This document shows, piece after piece, positions 21,315 to 33,400 of a stretch of 64,000 bases of DNA (positions are counted from its first letter, which is position 1; every line of letters begins with the position of its first letter). Below the pieces are notes generated by a model, which was not told the DNA's origin, made no database searches, and saw nothing but the letters and a program-made list of their open reading frames with translations. This stretch comes from Ancylostoma caninum (lineage: Eukaryota > Nematoda > Chromadorea > Rhabditida > Ancylostomatidae), in contig JBAJFG010000479.1 in NCBI GenBank assembly GCA_037903475.1, positions 1,784,501 to 1,848,500 on the forward strand, read 5' to 3'. The translations under genes and the position numbers were made by a program.

Positions 21315-24300
21315 ATGATGGCGAATTTTTGTAGAGTAAGTGCATGGTTTGCTTTATTTTATGCGTTTCTCTTTTGACTTGATAGTTTAACTCTTTCCCT
21401 TGGATTTACTCCTTTTTTTACTTTTCTTCTTCATATGCTTTCTCTACTTGTTTGTTTTTAGGAGCTTCCTGGCTTCGATCTTAAGTTCGCTTGCAATTTC
21501 AAGGGGTGTCTTGACAATCGTCCGTTGAGTATGATGGGTGCCATAGAGCACCAAGCGTTTCATTTTTGTGAAACGTTCAAGTAAGTTTCCACTCTTTTTT
21601 ATTAGCTCCTATTTTACTTTCGTTCATCTCTAGCTGTACTTTGGCTTTTTAAGCAAGCCTAGTCATCAGACTACAACGTTAGGCATGTTTTTCTTCATTT
21701 TTTCCCTTCCAGGACGCAAGCTCACTTTAATTTCAAGTGCGATTTTTGTAATGTCTATCACGTAAACAAGAGTCACCATCGCCTTTGTCTAAATGACACA
21801 ACCGGAAATGGACACATTACTGTAAGTTCGCGCTTACCATTTGTAGTGTTTCTTCTACACAGTGCTCAGAAATCCAAGCTCTGATCTTGCCGTTTTTTTT
21901 TTCAGTATTTGAGGTCTGTTTTTACTGTACCGATGTCTGATCAAGAGTATCACGACTGTGTGGACTTCAGTCGTTTTGCTAATCAACACATGTTGGCTGT
22001 TACAGGTGGGTGCAGCCTCCTTTGCAATTTGTTAATTGGGCGGCGTAAAGATGTTACGTGGTCTAGGCCCTGAACCAGGCATTATTTACTGAATCCGCCT
22101 AGAATACTTGGCACTCCTCCACTTCCACGGGCCCAAAGACTTGGGAAAATTTTTCGGCTGAAACTGCGCATAGGAGGAGGGGTTATTCGATGTGCTGAAC
22201 ACTTATATCGTGTCCACTTTGTACCGTAACCACATTTTGTAGGGTTACGGTAGGAAATTAAGAGAAAATGCCAATTTCAAAGAGAAACTGAAGGTGTCAT
22301 GCATAATAACGTTGACCATCGTGATCAGCGCGTAAAACAACTCCTCTAAGAGGAGATTCTGTGACACACCGTACCTACAGTATCCCACCGTAACCCTACA
22401 AAAATGGGGTTACGGTCAGAATGGATACGATACTTATGTTCAGCGCCCCAAATAGTCTCCATATGTAAAGTTTCGACCGAAATTTTCTCCCGAAGTTTTT
22501 GGGTCCGTGATCCATACAGGCACAAGTAAACCATTTCATGGCAAAGCTACAAGAAGTTTACGCTAACACCCCCCTTTCTTTCCTTTTTCTTCCTTTTTTG
22601 TCTTCATTCGTTTGTTTTTTAATCTTAATGTATTTGTCTACAGTCCTATAGTATTTATTTTCTTAGGTGAAGGTATTCGTCTTGTCCCGGAAGATCGTTG
22701 TTCTTCTATGCCACGCTATAGCTTGGATTCTACTCCAGGTTCATCATTCTTATGCGCTAGTTGCATATTTTACGGCGAAGTTTCACACTTCATATTTTAG
22801 GAGCACCTAGCAACAGTGGGTCAAGTTTCAACAATAAGAGAAATAGTGTCAACTACCGTGATATAGGTACGCGCTATATTGCTTACTCGCCTTTTTTCGG
22901 CGTTACTAACCATACTTTTCTTCCTTAGCAGTTTTTTTTTCATATCTTGTCATTCAGTTGATATTTCACTATACCATATATCATAAAGAAGCCGTTGCAT
23001 CTCAATCTAAGTGAACTTCAATCAATTTTGTAGTAGGATACCCATTATTTGTTTTCTTATAAGAGTTTTACTCTCATTGTTTCCAGATAATGACACTGGT
23101 GGAGGTGACAATGACAGGTTCAACCGTTCTGGAGGGAACTTTTCTGATAGAAGTAAGTTAATGCAGGTTGTATCTTGCGAAATCCTTCTCATAATGAGTC
23201 AATTTCTAGATCAAAGCGGATCCTACGAGTATCGTGGCCGTGGAGGCCGTGGTGGCTTCCGTGGACGTGGTGACCGTGGTGGATTTGGCCGTGGACGTGG
23301 CCGCGGCGGAGGACATCGTGATCGTGATGGAGGTGCTTTTGTCTGTTCAATGAATTACCTTTCCAAGAAAATGGAGTGTTGTCTGCTTTGTTCTATAGAT
23401 TAAAAAAGTTTATTAGGGGCAGTAATTCTATCCAGTTGAATCAAACGTTTCAGACGACGACAACAGCTACGGAGGACGTGATAATGAGTTTCGGCGAGGC
23501 CGTGGTAGAGGTCGTGGTGGCTTTCGCGATGGAGGAAATGACTCGTTTCGGTCAAGGGGTAATTATTGCTAGGCATATTCAATTTTTTTTTTTCGAGCTG
23601 TTTACTGGTGAGTTGTGTGCTTCAGGTAACGACTCAAGTTTCCAAGGTGGTCGCTCATATTCTCGTTCACGTAGTGGCAGTCCGGCTGCAGCAAAGAAAA
23701 GCGGTGGAGGTGTGTTGCTACAAATAAGAAATTCTTTCAATGACAACGTCAATTTTTTGTTGAATTTTCAGGATTCAATAAGTCCCAGGCTCGTTCATAC
23801 TCACGTTCTAGGAGCGGAAGTCCTGTAGCTAGGAACACAAACAAAGGTAACCTGTTATTATGAAGTATGGCTGGCTGCGTCGCCATCGCTTCAGCCGCAA
23901 TATTCTTGATGCCTATCGATTGTGCTTGCGCGCTAGCGCTAACGTTTAGCGTCGAGTCGCCCATAATCAATGCGTATCAAAATCAGTACTGTTGATTGTA
24001 GAGGCTGCTTTGCGAGCTCATTACGTTGAATATCTAGTAGTTTCTCAGTGTTTCAATTCAGGTGGTGGTCCTACGCGTGCTCGTTCTTATTCCAGATCAG
24101 GTAGTAACAGTCCACCTCCAGCAAAAAAGTTCAACACAGGTGCTTTTAGGAGATGAATGTGCTCCGTGATCGTCGTATGCAGTTTCTGCACATTTAGGTG
24201 TGTCGAATCGTGCACGCTCTTATTCCCGCTCACAAAGTGGAAGTCCACCCCCAAAGCCGAAGAATTCTCCGGCTCGAAGTGAGTGCTGTTTCATTTTTCA

Positions 24301-27056
24301 ATGTTTCGGAGATTGGCTGAGGTTAGATTAGATCAGTTCTTTTTAAAACATATGTTGAATACGGTGTTTGTTCTGATTTTCGTTAGTTATGGACGTATTC
24401 CAGTTTTTTCGGTGCCTTGGGCTCACTCGAGTTGTTGCCTATAGCGAAACATTTCGACTGTTAATCTTTCCTCCACTACTATCACAGTTTATCCGAATCT
24501 TATCAAAGTAATAGAAATTTATTTCCAGTTAGTCGCCCTCCTGCTTCGTATTCACGCAGTCGAAGTGCAAGCCGTAGTCCACCCCGAAATGACGAAAATA
24601 ATAACGCTGGACAAGTTGACCGAGAGAATACTCGGCCTATTCCTACCTGCAACAATGATAATGGTGAGTTAATTCCAATTGGTTTTACAAATCCAACAGA
24701 ATTCTATCCAAACCGTCGTGAATTAACAGAAGACTATATGACTGATGGGTACGGTTGTGGTCGCATTTCAGCGAAAGGTATGTTTCGCTGCTCTTTTGCT
24801 CAAATGAAAATATTAAGAACTTCACATTGTTGTGGTTTTTTTCCAGAGATTTAACGAAGCATTTTTCCAAATTTTTTGTTACCACCCTTACTCTTCAAGT
24901 ACGGCATTCCAGACAAAAAAGCTAATCATTTCATTATCTATTGTTTACTTCATTAGTATAGAAAATATTCGTCAACGGTCACGCTGCTGTACATGATAAT
25001 ATTCGCAAATTCGTTCATTTAGATTATGCAACTGGATCTAATGTCAATCAATTCCTCAGCGTAGTGTGCATATGCACAAGGGTTTTTTTTCACGAGTACT
25101 TACATATTGCCAGCTGATGAGTTTGTTGAGAAAAGCTTGTTCAGTTATTGTATAAACCATTGAATAGTGGACATCCTATTTTTTGAGTATGCAGAGCGAA
25201 TTAGAGAATAACTAGTGTTGCACACAAGAATGAGTTGCATCAACTAGAGTTAAACTGCTAAACGGCTGACTTTCCGTGACATGTTAGCAATGACAAAATC
25301 ATCTCCAGGTCGTGCAAACAGCGGATCGGGCGAATCCAACGTGTTTTCGAATGGCGACGCTTACCGAAATAAGCAGTGGTCCAATGTTGGAGTCTAGCTA
25401 TCTAGTACATCCTTATATTATAGTTTTATTTCTTCAATTTCCAGGGCCATGTCGATAAGTTCAATGATAGCCAGTGTGATGGCGGCAGAGGCGTCAAACG
25501 TGCTGCAGAGTGAGTGCAAATGTTACTTCAAAATTTGATGCGAGTATAATTTAATGCGAAGTGAAACACAAATCTATGGGTAACCCGTGAAGAAGTCCGA
25601 AGAAATGAGCTACTCCTCTCGATCATGTTTTTATCTTGTGGATGTGACCAAGATGTGAACTTCTTTAGGAGCACTCATGTTATTTTCTTGAGTGTTCTTC
25701 TATTCGAATCAGCTTGTAATTCAGGAGCAAGAATATGAAGAACAAGTAAACCTACAGTTGTATTCGAACCCGACAACTACTTTTTTTGTGGTTTTTCTAA
25801 CAACTAGCTGCCGGATCTTTACTACTGCTGACGCCTGAGCAGTAATGCACTAATTGCATGCACAGGTGGTATTCCTGTTTCAACTCACTGGTTTGTTGGT
25901 CGGGTGGCGCAAGTAGCACAAGAATTGCGATGAATCACAACAATGCTATTGCACCACAGGGTACACCATAATGGGCACGCTATAATGTATTAGCTGCACT
26001 AGGCTAAAAAGTCACGTGCGCGAGCCTCAAAACAATCACTTATGCCTAGAATTTTACTCCTTTCACAAGCATGACCGCACTCCCTTACCTGGGTCGATAA
26101 TCGTGACTTCGTCAATACTTTGATGGATTGTGTTAACCCAGTATTGCCCTTTCTCGGCACGTAGCACAAGAGGGCACTCGACCGTCACACCATTGTGAAT
26201 CCCCAAAGTTCGGTCTCAGACCGTGAAGGCGCTACGGTTCCATCCACCACTCCTGAGCTTGCTACGCAGGGACCTAGACGCTGAAACCCCTAAGTCACCA
26301 GTGAAACGATTCCTACAGTCTGCTCTTGCTTGGAGATGGCTGGAACCATCTGAACTTCTTGGAGTTCTTCTGAGAGTCCTTTGGTCAATGTATCGCTCTC
26401 GTACTAGTGACTCCACTGCTAAGCTTACACCTTCCTTCATTCCTGTTCCTGGCTGTTGTTCTTCCAATTCACCGTGCAAGGAACTAGCAAGTTACTGAAA
26501 TGGAAAACCGACTGCTGGCATGCCCTTACATAGGCCCAGTCCCCGCCCACTGCAGTGTGATTGGCTGAGAGCCTCCGGCTGATGTGCACGTACAGTGGAC
26601 GCTAATGGCAGCCTTGAGAAGGACGTCGCGCAACCGCGCCGCGCGCGCCGTAACCGATGTTTTCTGCTGTTGTTATGCTATTTCTAGCAGTTTTTCTACC
26701 CGATTTTAACCATTTTCGACCAAATCGGGAAGAAAAGAGCCTAGAAATAGCATTCCGGCGGCAGACAACGCCGATCTCAGCGCGCGCGGAGCGGTCGCGC
26801 TGCGTGCCTCCCAAGGCCGCGGATGGGCCACCGCCATTGCCGTCCACTGTAACTCGAGATACAAACAGGCATCAGCCCTCCGTAACAAAAGAGCACTGAC
26901 CAATGCGACACGAAACAGGAGTTAAACAAGAGCTTGTTATCACTCGACAACTAACACAATTGCCTATTGTCAGATTGCTTGCGTTCTTACTTTCGTCATA
27001 ATTATCATTTTAGACGCGAACGCTCTTATTCGAAATCTCCTTCATCATCTCCCTGA
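21315..27056 (+). CDS. Cys/His-rich, RG-rich and RS-rich protein
   Basis: Seventeen exons hold one frame: 21315-21335, 21462-21580, 21713-21821, 21906-22005, 22667-22738, 22801-22866, 23087-23152, 23210-23332, 23454-23558, 23626-23709, 23772-23846, 24062-24139, 24198-24278, 24529-24663, 25309-25385, 25445-25509 and 27014-27056, giving about 472 residues. Residues 8-83 carry a Cys/His-rich segment (ACNFKGCLDNR, HQAFHFC, KCDFCNVYHVNKSHHRLC) that looks like two zinc-binding units. Residues 184-260 are RG-rich (RGRGGRGGFRGRGDRGGFGR), a typical RNA-binding composition. Residues 261-411 hold five units of the type ARSYSRSRSGSP, each on its own phase-1 exon. If exon 15 is not spliced, translation stops at 25397 (about 440 residues); otherwise a last exon adds RERSYSKSPSSSP. 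The family was not recognised. A nuclear RNA-binding or splicing role is inferred from composition. Confidence 0.75.
22120..22520. mobile_element. Fold-back element in intron 4 of the RG/RS gene
   Basis: GGGCCCAAAGACTTGGG..AAATTTTTCGGCTGAAACT is mirrored by AAGTTTCGACCGAAATTTTC..GAAGTTTTTGGGTCCG. GTGCTGAACACTTATATCGTGTCC mirrors GGATACGATACTTATGTTCAGC. A central pair of TTTTGTAGGGTTACGG and CCGTAACCCTACAAAAA completes the fold. Boundaries are approximate. Confidence 0.7.
23900..23995. repeat. Short palindrome in an RG/RS-gene intron
   Basis: TTGATGCCTATCGATTGTG at about 23907 is mirrored by the CATAATCAATGCGTATCAAA end near 23988, with GCGCTAGCGCTAACG between. The same motif pair, ATTGATTG and AATCAAT(A/G)CGTA, occurs at 39980-40048 and within 16555-16765. 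Confidence 0.5.
25510..27013 (+). other. Last intron of the RG/RS gene, 1.5 kb
   Basis: GTGAGT donor after GCAGA and a CATTTTAG acceptor before ACGCGAACGC. The intron holds a 257-bp MITE and, at about 26223-26498, an unexplained open stretch of 91 codons on the + strand that has no clear splice signals or recognisable motif. Confidence 0.5.
26593..26849. mobile_element. 257-bp MITE with CAGTGGACG ends
   Basis: Left end CAGTGGACGCTAATGGCAGC and right end TTGCCGTCCACTG are inverted repeats with TA on each side. Inner pairs include ATGCTATTTCTAG and CTAGAAATAGCAT, and a GCGCGCGC-rich pair. The element is GC-rich in the arms and AT-rich at the centre. No transposase. Confidence 0.8.
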
Positions 27057-27193
27057 CAGACACTGGAATTCAGCGAAACGATGTTATTAATACTGAATGC
27101 GAAGCTAGTTCTTAATACGTCCATTTTTGTCCATGTAATGTATCTTGACTGTATACCAATTCTGTGAAGCGCGAAGTTTTACGTATAACTCTA

Positions 27194-28031
27194 CAGTCCT
27201 TGTGCGCAATCGGTAGAAAGTTTTCAAGCGCGCCGGACTTGCGGCGCGTGCGCGGCGCAGCCCGCTGGTAACAGCGGTCCGGCGTCCCCGATCAGCTGTT
27301 CGAGGACACCTGTCTTCACTATTGGGCCAAGGTAGGCGCTTTTCATCGGTTTTCTCTATTATCTGGAGTACTTTGGACCGTTGAGGCCTGTGGCTGACCG
27401 ATATTGATCGGACGGCCCGCATGGCCCGTTTTTTGCACGTTCCATCTTTCTCTGCTTTTGAATGTGTTTTTCATTTATTTTTGGCCCCGTAGAAAGCTGC
27501 TTGTTCCAGGTAGCCTCTTCTCTGTAGGAAAGAGGACCCTGGGTCGTGGTGGCTGACAACGGGACCTTTTATTTTGTTCGGAATCGTTGACGTTCCGTCC
27601 CTGTTCGCATGGTCGTCAATTTTTGTTTTCGTCGCATGTTTTTTTTTCTTGGGTAAAGGGCCCCGTTATCAGCCGCCACATCCCAGGGTCCTCTTTCCTA
27701 CTAAGAAGAGGCTACCTGGGACAAGCAGCTTTCTACGGGGCCAAGAACAAATGAAAAATGCGTTCAAAAGCAAAGAAAGGTGAAACGTGCAAAAACGGGG
27801 CATGCGGGCCTTCCGATCAATGTCGGTCAGCCACAGGCCTCAAAGGTCCAAAGTACTCCGAATAATAAAGAAAACCGATGAAAAGCGCCTACCTGGACCC
27901 AATACCTGACGAAAGGTGTCCTTGAACAGCTGATCGAGGACACCGGACCGCTGTTACCAGCGGGCCGCGCCGCGCACGCGCCGCAGGCTAGGCGCCCTCG
28001 AAAAGTTTCTACCGATTGCGCACAAGGACTG
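27194..28031 (-). mobile_element. 838-bp fold-back transposon, copy 2 (inverted)
   Basis: This is the reverse complement of 18655-19492. It has the same length and TIR, TA on both sides, and the chance ORFs of copy 1 reappear in the opposite orientation with the same translations. Near identity implies recent transposition or gene conversion. It begins about 140 bases after the last exon of the RG/RS gene. Confidence 0.85.
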
Positions 28032-30417
28032 TACTTAATCACCCTTATTTTGAAACAATTCACGAGGAAATACTGTAAATGGCGTCGAGCAGTGCCCTGA
28101 TCATAGATTTGCGAGACTGTTACCGACCTTGTAGAAGTCCTTAGTAGGTGTTCCGTCCTTCTATGTTTACTTCTTCTTTACGGGCCTACTTACGCTCAGT
28201 TGCGAATCTCAGAGTTATTCCTCTAATTGTTACTGTTTTTGTTATTCTGTATATAGTATGCATTTGAAGTTCATCTTTTTTTGTTTTCTTTCTGTTCCAT
28301 AGTTGCTGTGACTTTTTAGCCTTGTCTTTTTATTAATATTAGTCAACATCTACAAAGAAGAGTAGTGTTATATTTACCGTAATAAAATTAGTCAATTTCC
28401 TAGAACGGAATGTAGATCTGATGGCAAACTATAGCCGACAATTCTTATAAAGCACTATGGATAGCGACTTGAGCAGGTGGCTGAGGGGGTTGTGGCGGAG
28501 CAGTCGGCGTCAGTGAGTCTGCCTTAGATATTATCTGGAAGAAGTGAATGTTGTGCTTGCAATGAGGCTGACAACCGGTGAACAAGGTATGGTGCATATA
28601 TGCTGCTCACCGAAATGGCTACTTTTTTCTCGTTTTCATTCTCATGAACTACTCTGGAGGCGTTGATTCTCTGCAATGGCGTTGAATAAGTAGTGCGATA
28701 GTAGGTTTCGAGATGCATTTTTCGTTCTCATTTTATTCTTAACGGCAAGAAGTGGTGCAGGTTTATAGTCGCGATCATCGTGGCTGAGTTTTTACTCATA
28801 AACATTAAGCAGCTTTGGGGCGCTGCGTTGAGCTGCTGGTCTGAAACGTTCTGGCTCATGGGTCCTAACGAGTCTTAATGTTCCAAATTTGTTATGACTG
28901 TTTAGTACTAAGTGGTGCGTGTCAAGACATGTCAAAATCAGCGGTCCAGCGAAACGAGATCAGTGTAAGGCATTGCACCGATGTAGGTGAAGTATTGGTA
29001 TGAAATGCTTGTTCGTTTGTGCTGCTGCAATGCCTTACACTGAGCACAACGCCGCGTGGCACAATGCGTAGCCGTAGCAGTTATGAGCGACATTGCTCCA
29101 GACACTTACGGATTTTGGGCATAGCACCACAGGCGTAGCTGCTGCATGAACAGTCGGTAATCGATACATATCAACATCAACGAAAATCACTTGCGCGACT
29201 GCGGTCGGTGTTATACTTGACGCTGCTATACTCTGCGTGGAGTATAACACCCTCTGTCGCCATCACTCCGCCTAAGATCAATAGGTGTCTGTGAAAGACG
29301 GACGCACAAAGTGGGCGGGAGGGAGGGGGCGTGGGAAAAAATAGGGCCTCCGCCGCTTTGAGGACCCGGACGGAAAACAAAAATAACAAACATATGATCT
29401 TAAATATTAAATGATTGATGACAAATGTTTAAACAAATGGTAAAAATAAGGAAATAAGAATAGACTTATAAAGAATTTCTATCCATTTTATGAAGTATTA
29501 GGTTGTAACATAAGTTTCCGCTGTTTTCGCATAGGCATTTTCAAAGGCCTCCAATAAATGAATACCGATTAGATTTCACGCATATGTAGATACGTTTTTA
29601 AGGCGCATGATCCCGCGAACATTATGGAGTGTGGAACCTATCTTTGCGTCTTATTTTGAAGATGTAATGAACTTCAGAGTGAACTCTTCAAAAATGCAAA
29701 TTCGGTAAATGCACTTGCACGAATAATAATTTTAGCATGACGTTGCATGAGACTAACCAAATTTGGGTAGAGCAATATTCCCGTTTTATTGGTGAGCGGT
29801 CTCGGGCGAACGCACCGAACTTGATAGCCCAAAATTTTAATTATGCTGTTTTTCTCTCTGGAGTTGAAACGGATTGAAGTGGGATTTCTTTCATTGTGGC
29901 TACAAACATCGCCCATTTGCGGACACTAATCTGTGGAATTTTGGGGAAATTACACGATTTTGCCAAACCGCGGAGAACGCCTCAATTTTCCGAAATTCTC
30001 CGAAAAGGAAAACATAGAGGAATTTTTGATAGCGCATTACGTAGCGCAAATCTGGCTCTAGCAGAGCGCAGGTTATCAGATCACAATACGGTCTTCTTTG
30101 CGAGAACCGTTCTGCCAAAGTCAGTGACCTCTAGCGCTGTCCGACTCAGATCTTTGCCTCGCAGTCCGCGGATTTTTGAAGCAGAGGAGTGGAGCTCCTG
30201 CTGTAAAAACGGCAAAAGTCCAGCGAGTGTTGTGATCCATACTTCGATTGGTACCGGTTGTTATATGATTTTCTATAAAAATTTTCATCGAAAATTTCGA
30301 AACAGCGGAAACTTATGTTATAACCGAAAATTCGGCAACTTTTTTTTCTGGGGGGGGGGGGGGGAGCTTCTCTTCGTGCGCCACTGGATATATCTGTACC
30401 AGCTTTGGATTTAGTTG
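28032..30417. other. Intergenic region without supported genes
   Basis: No exon chain. It contains a 17-bp TIR hairpin (28961-29042), a TATACTCTGCGTGGAGTATA palindrome near 29227 and a 15-base G tract at 30350-30364. The longest ORF (29896-30414) has no splice or motif support. Confidence 0.5.
28961..29042. repeat. 82-bp hairpin with perfect 17-bp inverted ends
   Basis: CAGTGTAAGGCATTGCA at 28961-28977 is exactly mirrored by TGCAATGCCTTACACTG at 29026-29042. The loop of 48 bases has no recognisable content. Probably a very short MITE. Confidence 0.7.
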
Positions 30418-33400
30418 TCAGTTGTACTGTGTATCTTTATGTGATGGCTAAGCAAATGAAAAAAGAGCTACTAACCTCTTCAATACAGTATCCTATCCAC
30501 AATAAAGCTGAGATTCCATGCAGACTGAATAAAAACACCCGATGGGGTGCTACTCCAGTGCCGTCCGTCATCAAAAAGCCGAAGTAGGCCATAACTCCAA
30601 AACATCGTGAGATTTCCAGCGATGGGGCATACCAGCTAAATTCTCTACTTTTTCTGGACAACTGACACAAAGAAAGCTGGAATTCTCACCATTTGTCAAA
30701 GAAAGCGCTGAACGTTTGCATTGTGACCAAGAAGAACGCGATTTTCAATGTGAAATCCACGTAATCGAGTCGTGGCCGATCGTACTCGAAATGGAGGAAA
30801 ATCGCCAGTAGAAGCGTGAAATGCCCAAGCAGATATAATTTCAGCCAAGTTTTCAACGGTGGGTTGTACTTGACGACTGGCTTTTCTGGCTAAAAATGAT
30901 CCTTTTCTAGTGTTTGGATTGGAAATCCTGAAAAATAGCTTGGAAATTGTCCGTGCGTACCTCTGGTACTCCATAGGCTGTATCGACAAGACTAAACCAG
31001 TGGAAAAACGGGCGAACTGGAACTCCAGGGAACCATCCAGGAGGATAAAGAGCGGCTTTTATCTGGAAATTTCTCTGATTTTAACCTTTCAGCAGGCTGT
31101 GTTAGGAACAGGGATGTACACAGAGTGCCGGTCATTCACTTTTGCACCACGGGATGCCGCCCGTCTTGTCTGCCGCGCCGCTCCACTTACGCGATGCGAC
31201 AGACCAGTCGGGTGCTGGTATTGTTGGGCGTTACCGGTATTGATGTTCTGATTATGTTTTCATTCAAGCGTTTCGAAATGAGGACAAAATCACACAGAAA
31301 ACGGTGAAAACACTTCTTGACAACAAAAGCGTCCAGCTGGTCTGGAGCGCCACGCACGTGTTGCGGCGCGACAGACCAGCAATGGTTTACTAGCACCGTA
31401 ATTGCACGATTTACATTCTTTTTTTTCTCGATATGATTTTTTTTCAACATTTACATTCATTTACAGGAATAAAAATTTATGATTCACGACAATTTATGGG
31501 AATCTAAATTTTTGGTTTCAACATCCCTATTTGGCATGTAAGTCGAGAACCCACTTTGTTAGTCAATCCAGGAAACAGTGGCTCTCCCTTTTCGTTCTTC
31601 ATCTGTCCCTTGAAATAGAGCATGTCCCAGAGTACGTGAGCCTGAAACAATGTCCTGCCGTCTGAGGGGTCAGAGGTTAGAGGCGCAGACAAACTCTGCT
31701 CCACCTCACCTGTAAATAGATCTGATTGAAAGTGTTCTCATTATGGACAAGTCCATAGACAGGTGGATCGTCTTTACGTTCTGCTGCAAATGTTCCGAAC
31801 ATCTGAAAATCAGTCGATCAATGTATTGATTGAATGAGAGCCCACGGAAGCGTCGCTTATCTGAGATTGCTTTGAGCGCGTGCTCGCTTTTTTCCCTCTA
31901 ATGCGCCGAAATCCGGATACGCTATGATGCAACGTACCTTATCCCAAATGATGAATACGCCGCCATAGTTTTTATCGATACAGTACGGGTTTCGACCGTG
32001 GTGAACTCGATGATGTGACGGTGTGTTGAACACGATTCCTAGAGGTCCAAGGGTGTCAAATAGCTAGAAAAAACTATCTATAGATGACGGACGTAGATGG
32101 TATCCAGCAGGAAGTATGAACGATGTAACTGTCATAAAAAAGAGAAAAAACCGAAAATATGTGGAAATGGGCGAGAATTTTGGCGGTTGTAGACTATCTT
32201 TTGGTAAATATGTATCTAAATACAATGGAATGCAATAAAGCAGTGCTACTAATAATAAGGTACAAAAATAAATTAATGGAATAAATTACAGTACAAAGTG
32301 CTGTAGGGAAGAAAAACGAAAAAAAAAACTTACACTGGTGTGCATGACAAATTGAAGAATTTCACTGAAATATCGATGCACCAGGAATATCGGCGGTGGT
32401 ATGAAGAAAGCCTAAAATATTGTCGAGGGGCATTGTAATACTTCATGTCTTTTTTTGTATTTTTTCCAGATATTTTGGCATATTTCACCGCTTCCTACAT
32501 TCTACGCTCTCATGGGCTGCTCTACTTCGAGTGTGGAGCGTTGTTCATGCAATGGGGTGGCGCCGCAGAGCTACGCGATTGGCCAGACCATTGCATCGGC
32601 CAATCAGGGCTTGGATGCCACGCCCCCTTCAAACACAACAATTCATTCGTCTTTCGTTCCTAGTAACATGATATGTACACCAGGTCGAATAAATAACCGT
32701 TGAAGAAACCGTAGATTTTTCCTCAAAAAAGGAAGAAAATAAGGGAAGCTGTCCGGAAATACGGATATTACTCATTCCGTCTCCGTTATTTTTTTCTCGC
32801 CAATTTGTCTAAATCGGAAACAGTCACGACGAAACACATTTTTCCTCGTTTTGCTTTTTCCCTAGTTTTTCTTTATTTTTCCCAGAAGTCATCTCATTAT
32901 GTACAGTACTTTTTTTATTACTGTGACATTAGTGGCTATCCATTTTTTGAAGAAAAAAATTAAAATTAGTCTTTGCCAGGGAGAAAGTTGGCTGAGCTAC
33001 TTTTACTTCATTTTGCCACGACAGCACAATTTTCAGAAAAAATTTCTTTGGCCGCAAGGGATAGATGTTGAAAGTGCAATAATGTTTCAAAGTGAAATGA
33101 GGCGCTTGTACTCCCCAAAAAAGGGGGGGGGGGCCGTTCACTCTTCTCCTAAATTACTCTATGAACCTCACCTGTAGAACATCGTATATAGCCAATCCAG
33201 CGTCCTGAATAGCCGCTTGCCGAAGTGCTGTGGAAAAATTGTAGTACTCGGAGCTATGGTGGATAGTATGCAGACCCCAGAAGAAACCGAATTCTGGAAG
33301 TATGAGGGTCGTATGGGGGTCGAAAGAAATCAGTCCATGAAGTAGATTTAAACAAATTTCATCGGATTACTTGTTGTTCCTCATTTTATTACTGTTTATT

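Noticed and set aside
29896..30414. 172-codon plus-strand ORF
   Set aside because: No splice signals or motif, ends in a poly-G tract, and runs antisense toward the AGMO 3' end.
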